Shown piece after piece: positions 51,770 through 59,898 of a DNA stretch of 64,000 nucleotides. The notes below the pieces were generated by a model. It was not told where the DNA came from. It worked only from the letters and a program-made list of their open reading frames with translations, and did not search any database. The stretch covers positions 186,001 through 250,000 of the forward strand of contig CAVWDE010000005.1 of the NCBI GenBank assembly GCA_963753685.1, written 5' to 3'. This DNA comes from DATAOG01 sp963753685. GTDB lineage: Bacteria; Pseudomonadota; Alphaproteobacteria; Geminicoccales; Geminicoccaceae. Every line of letters starts with the position of its first letter. The stretch's first letter is position 1. A program made the translations under genes and the position numbers.

Positions 51770-52075
51770 ATGGACATCGCTAGCCCGGCCGGGCCGGAAG
51801 TCGTGCGCGCCAGCGGCGGGGCGGTCGTGCGCGACCCGACCGGCCTGCATGCTCGTCCTGCGGTCAAGCTCACCAAGCTTGCCAAGCAGTTCGAGGCGAC
51901 GGTCCGCATCCGGGCCGGCAGCAGCGACGACTGGGTCAATGCCAAGTCGCCGAACCGGGTCATGAAACTCAAGGCCCGCCACGGCGAGACCGTCTCGTTC
52001 GAGGCCGAAGGCGCCGATGCCGCCCACGCCGTGAGCGCGCTGGTGGCGCTGGTCGAGCGCAATTTCGATGACTGA
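51770..52075 (+). CDS. Dedicated HPr protein of the Dha phosphorelay
   Basis: 101 residues. DPTGLHARPAVKLTKLAKQF contains the active-site His-Ala-Arg-Pro. NAKSPNRVMKLKARHGETVSFEAEG covers the region around the regulatory Ser of Gram-positive HPr, with Ser in KSPN. An N-terminal extension of about 15 residues is present. It would carry phosphate from the adjacent enzyme I to DhaM. The gene overlaps the EI gene by eight bases. Confidence 0.92.
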   Translation: MDIASPAGPEVVRASGGAVVRDPTGLHARPAVKLTKLAKQFEATVRIRAGSSDDWVNAKSPNRVMKLKARHGETVSFEAEGADAAHAVSALVALVERNFDD

Positions 52076-53717
52076 AGTGCCCCCGATCGTCTTCGAGGGC
52101 ATGTCGGCATCGCGCGGGCTGGTGGTCGGCCGCATCGCGCTGTCCCGTGGCCAGCGCGCACAGCACCGCATCGCCGGCACGCCGGCCGAAGAGCGCGCCG
52201 CCCTCGAGGCGGCGATGGCGAGAGCGGCGGCGCAGCTCGAGGCGCTGGCGGCGGGCGCCGACCGGATGGCGGCGGCCATCCTCGAGTTCCAGATCGCCCT
52301 CCTCGAGGACGACGATCTGACTGGGCCGATCCTGGCGAGGATTGCCGCGGGCGAGCCTGCGGAGCGCGCCTGGATCGCCGCTCTCGAGCGCGAGATTGCC
52401 GACTACGCCGAAGGCGGGGACGAAACCTTCAGCGCCCGCGCGGGCGACCTCGCCGATCTGCGCGACCGGGTCGTCGCCGCGCTCGCGCCTGGCACGCCCG
52501 GACCGGCCGGCAATGGCGCCGAGCGGGCGATCCTGGTCGCGGAGGATCTGACGCCCTCGCGCTTTCTCGAGACCGACTGGACCCGCTATCAGGGGGCAGC
52601 GCTCCAACGCGGCAGCCTGGCCGGGCATGTGGCGCTCCTGGCGCGCGCCCGCGGCACGCCGCTGGTGGTCGGCCTCGGCCCTGCCTACGAGCGCCTGAAC
52701 GACGGCGCGCTGGCGGTTCTCGACGCCGATGCCGGCCAGCTGATCGTCAACCCCGATGCCGCAACGCTTGCCGCGATCGAGACCCGCCTCGGCGAGAGGG
52801 CGGCGCGCCGCGCAGCCGAGGCGGAGCTGCAGGGCCGGCCAGCCACCACCGCGAACGGCGAGCGGGTTGCCGTGCTCGTCAATGTCGACGATCCGTCGCT
52901 GCTCGCCACGCTCGATCCCGGCCATTGCGATGGCATCGGCCTCACCCGGACCGAGTTCTTGTTCCAGGGCCCCGAGCTGCCCGACGAGGACCGGCAGCTT
53001 GCCGCCTACGCGGGAGTGTTGCGCTGGGCGGCCGGCCGGCCGGTCGTGATCCGCACGCTCGATGCCGGTGGCGACAAGCCGGTTGCGGGCCTCACGCCCG
53101 AGGGTGAGCGCAATCCCTTTCTTGGCCTGCGCGGGCTCCGGCTGTCGCTTGCCCGGCCCGACGTGTTCCGGGTCCAGCTGCGGGCGCTGGCGCGCGCCGC
53201 TGTGCTCGGGCCGCTCAAGGTCATGGCGCCGATGGTCAGCGCCCCCGACGAGTTCGAGGCCTTCCGGCGACTGTTCGAGGCCGTGCTGGAGGAGCTCGCT
53301 GCCGCCGGGATCGCTGCCGCCCGGCCGGCGCTCGGGATGATGGTCGAGGTGCCGGCCGCCGCTTTGAATATCGGCGCCTTTGCCGCCGAGTTCGTCTCGA
53401 TCGGCAGCAACGATTTGATCCAGTACGTGATGGCGGCAAGCCGCGACGAGCCGGCGGTCGCCGGCCTCTACCGGCCGCGCGATCCGGCCGTGCTCGAGCT
53501 GATCCGGCGGGTCGTCGAGGTCGGCTGTGCCCAGGGCAAAGAGGTCAGCCTGTGCGGTGAGATGGCATCCGAGGCCGCCCTCGTACCGGTCCTGCTCGAG
53601 GCTGGCCTGCGTCGCCTGTCGGTGGCGCCGGCCGCGATCGGGCCGGTCAAGGCGGCGATCGCCGCCTGGCGTGCGCCGCCGTCCGGGCCGGTCTCCGGAA
53701 GCGGCCGGGATGGATGA
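52068..53717 (+). CDS. Dedicated enzyme I (phosphoenolpyruvate-protein phosphotransferase)
   Basis: 549 residues. The phosphohistidine region reads LQRGSLAGHVALLARARGTPLVVG; the His is kept although the usual GGxxSH has become RGSLAGH. The PEP-binding barrel has DGIGLTRTEFLF, RTLDAGGDKP, NPFLGLRGLRL, KVMAPMV, MMVEVPAAALN, FVSIGSNDLIQY and the catalytic Cys in EVSLCGEMAS. It takes phosphate from PEP and passes it via HPr and DhaM to DhaL-ADP. It is private to this operon, not next to sugar PTS genes. Confidence 0.93.
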   Translation: MTEVPPIVFEGMSASRGLVVGRIALSRGQRAQHRIAGTPAEERAALEAAMARAAAQLEALAAGADRMAAAILEFQIALLEDDDLTGPILARIAAGEPAERAWIAALEREIADYAEGGDETFSARAGDLADLRDRVVAALAPGTPGPAGNGAERAILVAEDLTPSRFLETDWTRYQGAALQRGSLAGHVALLARARGTPLVVGLGPAYERLNDGALAVLDADAGQLIVNPDAATLAAIETRLGERAARRAAEAELQGRPATTANGERVAVLVNVDDPSLLATLDPGHCDGIGLTRTEFLFQGPELPDEDRQLAAYAGVLRWAAGRPVVIRTLDAGGDKPVAGLTPEGERNPFLGLRGLRLSLARPDVFRVQLRALARAAVLGPLKVMAPMVSAPDEFEAFRRLFEAVLEELAAAGIAAARPALGMMVEVPAAALNIGAFAAEFVSIGSNDLIQYVMAASRDEPAVAGLYRPRDPAVLELIRRVVEVGCAQGKEVSLCGEMASEAALVPVLLEAGLRRLSVAPAAIGPVKAAIAAWRAPPSGPVSGSGRDG

Positions 53718-54141
53718 GCCGACGCCGCCGGTCGCATCCCGAGAGGAGGCGGTGCGCGCCTACAAGCGGCTGCTCCAGACCTATCTCGACCGCCGGCCCT
53801 CGGGCACCCGCCAGAAGATTGCGCTGGCGCTGGGCAAGAACAAAAGCTTCGTCACCCAGATCACCAACCCGGCCTATTCGGCGCCGGTGCCGGCGCGCCA
53901 CCTCGGCACGATCCTCGAGATCTGCCATCTGGCCCCCGAGGAGCGCTCGAGCTTTCTCGCCGCCTACCGGGCGGCGCACCCGATCCGCAGCCAGACCATG
54001 GCGCTCGAGCCGCCGCAGGAGGGCGACCACGTGATCCAGATCCGGGTGCCGAACCTCGGCGATCCGCGCCTCCAGCGCGAGCTCGAGGAAACCATCCGGC
54101 ACACCGCGAGCCGCATCATCGCACTGCTCACCAGGCGCTGA
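53710..54141 (+). CDS. Small HTH transcriptional regulator inside the Dha operon
   Basis: 143 residues from ATG 53710, overlapping the EI stop by eight bases. The region about 10-80, EAVRAYKRLLQTYLDRRP, SGTRQKIALALGKNKSFVTQI and RHLGTILEICHLAPEERSSFL, looks like an XRE-type helix-turn-helix. The C-terminal half (DHVIQIRVPNLGDPRLQRELEETIRHTASRIIALL) is a conserved dimerisation or ligand segment. It is a candidate repressor acting at the palindrome 45003-45034. The family is seen next to dihydroxyacetone kinase operons in other Alphaproteobacteria, to my knowledge, but is uncharacterised. Confidence 0.75.
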   Translation: MDEPTPPVASREEAVRAYKRLLQTYLDRRPSGTRQKIALALGKNKSFVTQITNPAYSAPVPARHLGTILEICHLAPEERSSFLAAYRAAHPIRSQTMALEPPQEGDHVIQIRVPNLGDPRLQRELEETIRHTASRIIALLTRR

Positions 54142-54173
54142 ACCAAGACCACGAGCCAAGAGGGAGGCTGGTC

Positions 54174-55166
54174 ATGAAAAAACTGATCAACGCGGTCGAC
54201 GCCGTGCTGCGGGAAAGCCTGGACGGGTTCGCCGCGGCGCACCAGGGTCTCGTCAAGGTCGCGCACGCGCCGACTTACGTCGTGCGCGCCGATGCGCCGG
54301 TCGCGGGCAAGGTCGCCCTGATCTCCGGCGGCGGCTCCGGGCACGAGCCGATGCACGCGGGCTTCGTCGGCCGCGGCATGCTGACGGCCGCCTGCCCGGG
54401 CGAGGTGTTCACCTCGCCGACGCCGGATCAGATGGTCGCGGCCGCCGAGGCGGCAGACGGCGGCGCCGGCCTGCTGTTCATCGTCAAGAACTACTCCGGC
54501 GACGTCATGAACTTCGAGATGGCGGCCGAATTGCTGCCGGGCGAGCAGGCGACCGTGCTCACCAATGACGACGTCGCGGTCGAGGGCTCGACCTGGACCA
54601 CCGGCCGGCGCGGGGTCGCCGGCACGGTGATCGTCGAGAAGATCGTGGGCGCCGCCGCCGAAGCCGGCGCCGACCTCGCCGCCTGCAAGGCGCTCGGCGA
54701 CCGGGTCAACGCCGCTACCGGCTCGATGGGTGTGGCGCTGACCAGCTGCACCGTGCCGGCGGCCGGCAAGCCCACCTTCGAGCTCGCCGGGGACGAGATG
54801 GAGATGGGGGTCGGCATCCACGGCGAGCCGGGGCGCAAGCGGGTCAAGCTCGCGCAGGCCGATGCGATCGCCGAAGAGATGCTCGGTGCCATCTGCCAGT
54901 CGCTCCAGCCGCAGCGGGGCGCGCCCGTGCTGCTGCTGGTCAACGGCTTCGGCGGCACGCCGCTGATGGAGCTGTACCTGATGTACGAAGCCGCCCGGAA
55001 GCTGTGCGCCGCGCGTGGCCTCGAGGTCGCCCGCTCGCTGGTCGGCAACTACACGACCTCGCTCGAGATGGCAGGCTGCTCGCTGACGCTCGCCCGCCTC
55101 GACGACGAGCTGATCCGCCTTTGGGACGCCCCCGTCCACACCGCTGCGCTTCGTTGGCGCTGCTGA
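54174..55166 (+). CDS. dhaK: Dihydroxyacetone kinase substrate-binding subunit DhaK
   Basis: 330 residues with GGGAGG nine bases upstream. SGGGSGHEPMHAGFVGRGML binds substrate; VGIHGEPGR carries the His that forms a covalent hemiaminal with dihydroxyacetone. VKNYSGDVMNFEMAAELL and LTNDDVAVEGSTWTTGRRGVAGTV are family motifs. The C-terminus LWDAPVHTAALRW is complete. It is the last gene of the operon. Confidence 0.95.
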   Translation: MKKLINAVDAVLRESLDGFAAAHQGLVKVAHAPTYVVRADAPVAGKVALISGGGSGHEPMHAGFVGRGMLTAACPGEVFTSPTPDQMVAAAEAADGGAGLLFIVKNYSGDVMNFEMAAELLPGEQATVLTNDDVAVEGSTWTTGRRGVAGTVIVEKIVGAAAEAGADLAACKALGDRVNAATGSMGVALTSCTVPAAGKPTFELAGDEMEMGVGIHGEPGRKRVKLAQADAIAEEMLGAICQSLQPQRGAPVLLLVNGFGGTPLMELYLMYEAARKLCAARGLEVARSLVGNYTTSLEMAGCSLTLARLDDELIRLWDAPVHTAALRWRC

Positions 55167-55182
55167 TGGCAGGCGTCCCGCT

Positions 55183-55208
55183 CCGTCGCCCGATCGATCA
55201 GGCGACGG
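55183..55208. terminator. Stem-loop between convergent dhaK and cysA
   Basis: CCGTCGCC (55183-55190) and GGCGACGG (55201-55208) form a perfect 8-base stem with a 10-base loop CGATCGATCA. It works on either strand. The stop codon of cysA (55198-55200) lies in the loop. No T-run is present, so termination by itself is unproven. Confidence 0.45.
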
Positions 55209-56326
55209 CCGCGTGCGGGCGGATTGGCTCCGCCGGTTGCAGCCATGGGGTGAGCTCCGCGGGCTCCGGAGCAGGCGCTCGAAACAGCCCGAATTCCTGG
55301 GGCTGCAGCATCACCCGGGCGCCGGGCGCCAGGCGGAGCGCCTCGAACCGGCTCTTGGCGAGCTCGACTTCGACCGTCTGATCCGCGGCGCCGAGGCGGC
55401 AGACCAGACGATAGGCGGGCCCGGTCGTCACCACCGTCTCGAGGCGCGCCGGAATGCCGTCGGTAAAGCCGCGCCCGACCTCCAGGTGATGCGGCCGGAC
55501 GAACAGGACCGCAGCGCCGTTGCCTTCCTCGTGGCCGGCAGGCGCCGGGAAGCGCGCACCCTCGACCTCGATCCAGCCGTGCCGCAGACGGCAGGGGATC
55601 CGGTTGGCGCTGCCCAGGAACTCATAGACGAACGGCGTCTGCGGATGGTCGTAGATCGCGCGCGGGGAGCCTACCTGCTCGATCCGGCCCTCGCGCATGA
55701 CCACGACCCGATCGGCGAGCTCGAGCGCCTCCTCCTGGTCGTGGGTGACGAACACGCTGGTGAGCCCGAGCCGCTGGTGCAGATCGCGCAGCCAGCGGCG
55801 AAGCTCCTTGCGGACTTTGGCGTCGAGGGCGCCGAACGGCTCGTCGAGCAGGAGGATGCGGGGCTCGATCGCGAGCGCACGGGCGAGCGCCACCCGCTGC
55901 CGCTGGCCGCCCGAGAGCTGGCTCGGCTGGCGGCCGGCGAGGCGCTCGAGCTGCACCAGCTGCAACAGCTCCATCACCCGCGCGCGGATCAGGGCCTCGG
56001 CCGGGCGCGCCCGGCGCGGGCGCACGCGCAGCCCGAAGGCGACGTTCTCGAACACGCTCATGTGCCGGAACAGCGCGTAGTGCTGGAAGACGAAGCCGAC
56101 CTGGCGCTCGCGCGCATCGCGCAGGATCACGTCCTCGCCCGCGAAGCGGACCGCGCCGCTGATCGGGGAACTCGAGCCCCGCGATGATCCGGAGCAGGGT
56201 GGTCTTGCCCGAGCCGGACGGCCCGAGCAGGGCGCAGAACTCGCCCCCCTGGACATCGAGGGTGACCGCGTCGAGCGCGGTGTAGGTGGCGAACGTCTTG
56301 GTGAGGTTGCGGATCTCGACGTGCAT
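55198..56326 (-). CDS. cysA: Sulfate/thiosulfate ABC transporter ATPase CysA (one frame shift)
   Basis: Starts at ATG 56326 with CGGAGGAGAACCGC upstream: MHVEIRNLTKTFATYTALDAV and GPSGSGKTTLLRIIAGLEFP. At about 56168, in a run of four C, the frame is lost; with three C it continues ISGAVRFAGEDVILRDARERQVGFVFQHYALFRHMSVF. The signature LSGGQRQRVALARAL, Walker B LLLDEPFGALD and VTHDQEEA are intact, as is the CysA-type C-terminal TOBE domain (FVRPHHLEVGR). Corrected length is about 375 residues. It drives sulfate import with CysT, CysW and the binding protein. Confidence 0.92.
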
Positions 56327-56340
56327 GCGGTTCTCCTCCG

Positions 56341-57204
56341 CTAGCCCTCGGGCGTGACCAGTGCCTGGCGCGCGCGCCATTCCAGCCCGAGCTTGAGCGT
56401 GAGCGTCAGCAGAGCCAGCAGGGTGAGCAGGGACGCGACCGCGAACGCGGCCACGAAATTGTACTCATTGTAGAGGATCTCGACGTGCAGCGGCATGGTG
56501 TTGGTGAGGCCCCGGATGTGCCCGGAGACGACCGAGACCGCGCCGAACTCGCCCATCGCGCGGGCGTTGCACAAAAGGACGCCGTAGAGCAGGCCCCAGG
56601 TGACGTTGGGGAGGGTTATGCGAAGGAAGATCTGCAGGCCGCCGGCGCCGAGCATGCGGGCGGCCTCCTCCTCCTCGGTGCCCTGCTCCTGCATCAGGGG
56701 GATCAGCTCGCGGGCGACGAACGGCAAGGTGACGAACACGGTCGCGAGCACGATGCCGGGCACGGCGAAGACGATCTGGATGTGGTGCGCCTGGAGCCAG
56801 GGGCCGAGCAGCCCCTGGGCTCCGAACAAAAGGACGTAGATCAGGCCGGCGATCACCGGCGAGACCGAGAACGGCAGGTCGATCAGGGTGATCAGCAGGC
56901 TCTTGCCGCGGAACTCGAACTTGGCGATCGCCCAGGCGGCGGCGATGCCGAACACGAGGTTCAAGGGCACGGCGATCAGGGCGACCAGGAGCGTCAGGCG
57001 GATGGCGGCGAGCGCATCCGGTTCGGTGATGCCGGCGAGCCAGGCGCCGAGGCCCTGGCGCAGCGCCTCGACCAGCACCGCCAGCAGCGGCAGCAGCAGG
57101 CACAGGCCGAGAAAGGCGAGTGCTGTGCCGATCAGCAGGGCGCGCACCGCCCACCGGTCGTCGCTGACGACGCGCGGGCCTGGCAGGCTGGCCGTGGCGA
57201 GCAT
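56341..57204 (-). CDS. cysW: Sulfate/thiosulfate ABC transporter permease CysW
   Basis: 287 residues with six membrane helices. IDLPFSVSPVIAGLIYVLLFG and FVTLPFVARELIPLMQEQGTEEEEAARMLGAGGLQIFLRITLPN (the EAA loop) are the CysW pattern, as are NARAMGEFGAVSVVSGHI and the N-terminal RWAVRALLIGTAL. It lies 14 bases upstream of cysA on the same strand and 16 bases after cysT. Confidence 0.93.
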   Translation of the reverse strand: MLATASLPGPRVVSDDRWAVRALLIGTALAFLGLCLLLPLLAVLVEALRQGLGAWLAGITEPDALAAIRLTLLVALIAVPLNLVFGIAAAWAIAKFEFRGKSLLITLIDLPFSVSPVIAGLIYVLLFGAQGLLGPWLQAHHIQIVFAVPGIVLATVFVTLPFVARELIPLMQEQGTEEEEAARMLGAGGLQIFLRITLPNVTWGLLYGVLLCNARAMGEFGAVSVVSGHIRGLTNTMPLHVEILYNEYNFVAAFAVASLLTLLALLTLTLKLGLEWRARQALVTPEG

Positions 57205-57220
57205 CAGATCTTTTGTCCCG

Positions 57221-58051
57221 TCAGGCGCTGCGGGCGCGCGCCCAGCGCTGCAAGAGGTTGATCGCGAGCAGCAGAAGGAACGAGGCGGCGAGCATGGCGG
57301 TGCCGATCACGGTGGCGCCGGCGTAGTCGTACTGCTCGAGCCGGATCACGATCAGCAGCGGCACGATCTCCGAGACCTTCGGCAGATTGCCGGCGATGAA
57401 GATGACCGAGCCGTATTCGCCCAGGCCGCGCGCGAAGGCGAGCGCGAAGCCCGTGAGCAGCGCCGGCAGGATCGCCGGCAGGATCACCCGGCCGAACGCC
57501 TGCCAGCGCCGGGCGCCGAGGGTGGCGGCGGCCTCCTCGACCTCGGGATCGAGGTCCTGGAGCACCGGCTCCACGGTCCGGACCACGAACGGCAGGCCGA
57601 TGAAGATCAGCGCCACCACGATCCCGAGCGGGGTGAACGCGACCTTGACGCCGAGCGGCTCGAGGAACTGCCCGAGCCAGCCGTTGCCGGCGTAGAGCGC
57701 GCTCAGCGCGATGCCGGCGACCGCGGTCGGCAGCGCGAACGGCAGATCGATCAGCGAGTCGGCGAGCCGCCGGCCGGGGAAGCGGTAGCGCACCATCACC
57801 CAGGCGACGATCAGACCGAAGACGGCGTTGACCAGCGCGGCGAGCAGCGCGGTCCCGAAGCTCACCCGGAACGCCGCGAGCACCCGCGGCGAGGCGAGCG
57901 TCTGCCAGACCGCGAGGCCCGCCCCGGCGGCCTTGAGCACGAGCGCGCCCAGCGGCAGCAGCACGATCAGCCCGAGGTAGGTGAGGGTGAAGCCGAGCGT
58001 CAGCCCGAAACCAGGCAGGACGCTCGGCTGCTTGAGGCGCAGGGCGCGCAC
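57221..58051 (-). CDS. cysT: Sulfate/thiosulfate ABC transporter permease CysT
   Basis: 276 residues from GTG 58051; longer upstream frames overlap the binding protein and are not coding. LPGFGLTLGFTLTYLGLIVLLPL is the family N-terminus. IDLPFALPTAVAGIALSALY, EEAAATLGARRWQAFGRVILPA and FARGLGEYGSVIFIAGNLP are diagnostic of CysT (CysU). It lies 11 bases after the binding protein gene. Confidence 0.93.
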   Translation of the reverse strand: MRALRLKQPSVLPGFGLTLGFTLTYLGLIVLLPLGALVLKAAGAGLAVWQTLASPRVLAAFRVSFGTALLAALVNAVFGLIVAWVMVRYRFPGRRLADSLIDLPFALPTAVAGIALSALYAGNGWLGQFLEPLGVKVAFTPLGIVVALIFIGLPFVVRTVEPVLQDLDPEVEEAAATLGARRWQAFGRVILPAILPALLTGFALAFARGLGEYGSVIFIAGNLPKVSEIVPLLIVIRLEQYDYAGATVIGTAMLAASFLLLLAINLLQRWARARSA

Positions 58052-58062
58052 GGGCGAACGGC

Positions 58063-59088
58063 CTATTGCGTGGCGATCTGGTCGAAGATGCCGCCGTCGG
58101 CAAAGAACCTGGCCTGCGCCGCCTGCCAGCCGCCGAACAGCTCCTCGATCCGGAACAGATCCGAATGGGGAAAGCGCGCGAGGTCGGCCGGGTCGGCCTG
58201 CTCCGGGTGGACCGGCCGGTAGAAGTGCCTGGCGGCGAGCGCCTGGCCGGTCGGCGCGTAGAGATACTCCAGATAGGCGGTGGCCACCTTGACCGTGCCG
58301 TGGCGCTCGGCGTTGCCGTTCACCACTGTGACGGGGGGCTGCGCCAGGATGCTGATCGAGGGCACCACCATCTCGAACTGATCGGGCCCCAGCTCCTGGA
58401 GCGCGAGGAAGGCCTCGTTCTCCCACGCCAGCAGGACATCGCCGATGCCGCGCTGAACGAAGGTGTTGGTCGCACCCCGCGCCCCGGTGTCGAGCACCGG
58501 CACCCGCTGGTAGATCCCCTGGACGAACTCCTTCGCGCGCGCCTCGCCGCCGCCCTGCGTCTTGAGCGCATAGCCCCAGGCGGCGAGGAAGTTCCAACGC
58601 GCCCCGCCGGAGGTCTTCGGGTTGGGGGTGATGATCTGGAGGTCGCTCCGGACCAGGTCGCCCCAGTCCTTGATGCCCTTGGGATTGCCCTTGCGCACCA
58701 GAAACACGATGGTCGAGGTGTAGGGCGCGCTGCCCTCCGGCAGCCGTGACTGCCAGTCCTTCGGCAGCAGGTGCGCACGCTCGGCGATGGCGTCGATGTC
58801 GTAGGCGAGCGCCAGCGTCACCACGTCGGCCTCGAGGCCATCGATCACGGCGCGCGCCTGCTTGCCGGAGCCGCCGTGGGACATCCGGACGGTCACGTCC
58901 TCGCCGGTCTTCTGCTGCCAGGCCTCGGCGAACGCGGCGTTGAACGCCTGATAGAACTCCCGGGTCGGGTCGTAAGACACGTTGAGAATCGTCGTTTCGG
59001 CGCGCGCCCTGCGCGGCAGAGTGGCGCCGAACGCCACGCCGGCGGTGGCCAGCAGGCCCAGGGTTTCTCGTCGTGTCGCTCGTCGCAT
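58063..59088 (-). CDS. sbp: Sulfate-binding protein
   Basis: 341 residues with a signal peptide that begins RRATRRETLGLLATAGVAFGA, possibly Tat-dependent because of the paired arginines. LNVSYDPTREFYQAFNAAFAEAW, MSHGGSGKQARAVIDGLEADVVTLALAYDID, NPKTSGGARWNFLAAWGYAL and RGIGDVLLAWENEAFLA are the sulfate-binding loops of Sbp/CysP. It is the first structural gene of the sulfate operon. Confidence 0.95.
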   Translation of the reverse strand: MRRATRRETLGLLATAGVAFGATLPRRARAETTILNVSYDPTREFYQAFNAAFAEAWQQKTGEDVTVRMSHGGSGKQARAVIDGLEADVVTLALAYDIDAIAERAHLLPKDWQSRLPEGSAPYTSTIVFLVRKGNPKGIKDWGDLVRSDLQIITPNPKTSGGARWNFLAAWGYALKTQGGGEARAKEFVQGIYQRVPVLDTGARGATNTFVQRGIGDVLLAWENEAFLALQELGPDQFEMVVPSISILAQPPVTVVNGNAERHGTVKVATAYLEYLYAPTGQALAARHFYRPVHPEQADPADLARFPHSDLFRIEELFGGWQAAQARFFADGGIFDQIATQ

Positions 59089-59147
59089 CGGGACCTCCGC
59101 AGCCGTTGTCGACGTCGGTAGCGGTAGCCGACTTACTCCATCTTGTC

Positions 59148-59157
59148 TACTAGTATA
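59148..59157 (-). promoter_or_regulatory. Promoter and palindrome before the sulfate operon
   Basis: TACTAGTA (59148-59155) is an 8-base palindrome in an AT-rich island. On the minus strand it overlaps TATACT (59157-59152), a good -10 for the sulfate operon; the -35 position is poor. The site lies 60 bases before sbp and about 110 bases after the Rrf2 gene, so the Rrf2 protein is the likely binder. Confidence 0.5.
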
Positions 59158-59265
59158 GTCGTGTATTCTGCGGCAGGCCAGGGGTCGGCGCGTCGAATCC
59201 AGGCCAGGGAGGAAAGTCGGGCGTCTCTTCGTCCGGCGTCGCGAATGCCCCGGGCGATGGTGGAG

Positions 59266-59742
59266 CTAGGCGACCTGCTGCCGTTCGGCCGCGGCCGGCG
59301 CGGGCACGCCGTCGAGCCCGCCCGGCGGTGCGCCCGCGAGCGCGTCGGCGATCGTCGTCCGGTCGAGCACTTCGCTGGTCAGCTGATGGGTGCGCGCGAA
59401 CACGCGGCGGATCGCGCAGCTGTCCTCGCCAGGGCAGTCCTCGCAGCGGCGATAGGCCATTTTGCTCAGACAGGGCAGGGGCGCCAGCGGCCCGTCGATG
59501 ATCCGCACCACCTGACCGAACGAGATCTCGCTCGCCGGCTTGAGCAGACCGTAGCCGCCGTGGCGGCCGCGCCGGCTTTGCACGAGGCCATGGTGCTTGA
59601 GATCGAGCAGGATCTGCTCGAGGAACTTCTTGGGCAGATTGTGGCGCTCGGCGACGTCCGAGATCAGCACCGCCCGATCGTCACCCGCCTCGGCCAGAGC
59701 CAGCAGCGCACGGAGCGCGTATTTCGCTTTTTGCGAGAGCAT
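59266..59742 (-). CDS. Rrf2-family regulator with a cysteine cluster
   Basis: 158 residues from ATG 59742; ATG 59760 is an alternative start. The winged-helix domain has SQKAKYALRALLALAEAG, ISDVAERHNLPKKFLEQILLDLKHHGLVQSRRGRHGGYGLLKP. Four cysteines follow at about 91, 100, 103 and 109 (PCLSKMAYRRCEDCPGEDSC), in the place where IscR/RirA-type members bind an Fe-S cluster. Lying directly upstream of sbp-cysTWA, it is the probable sulfur- or iron-responsive regulator of the operon. Confidence 0.88.
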   Translation of the reverse strand: MLSQKAKYALRALLALAEAGDDRAVLISDVAERHNLPKKFLEQILLDLKHHGLVQSRRGRHGGYGLLKPASEISFGQVVRIIDGPLAPLPCLSKMAYRRCEDCPGEDSCAIRRVFARTHQLTSEVLDRTTIADALAGAPPGGLDGVPAPAAAERQQVA

Positions 59743-59898
59743 GGGGAAACCGTCTTTCATAACCGCAGACAATCTACGTCCGCTGACGTCGACCGGTCAA
59801 ATGTAATGCCGACTCAAGACCATAGGAAATACGTAAATTCGTCAAAATTTGTGTCGCCGGCGCAACGGAGACGCGACGGCGAGGCCACAGCAGGGCGG

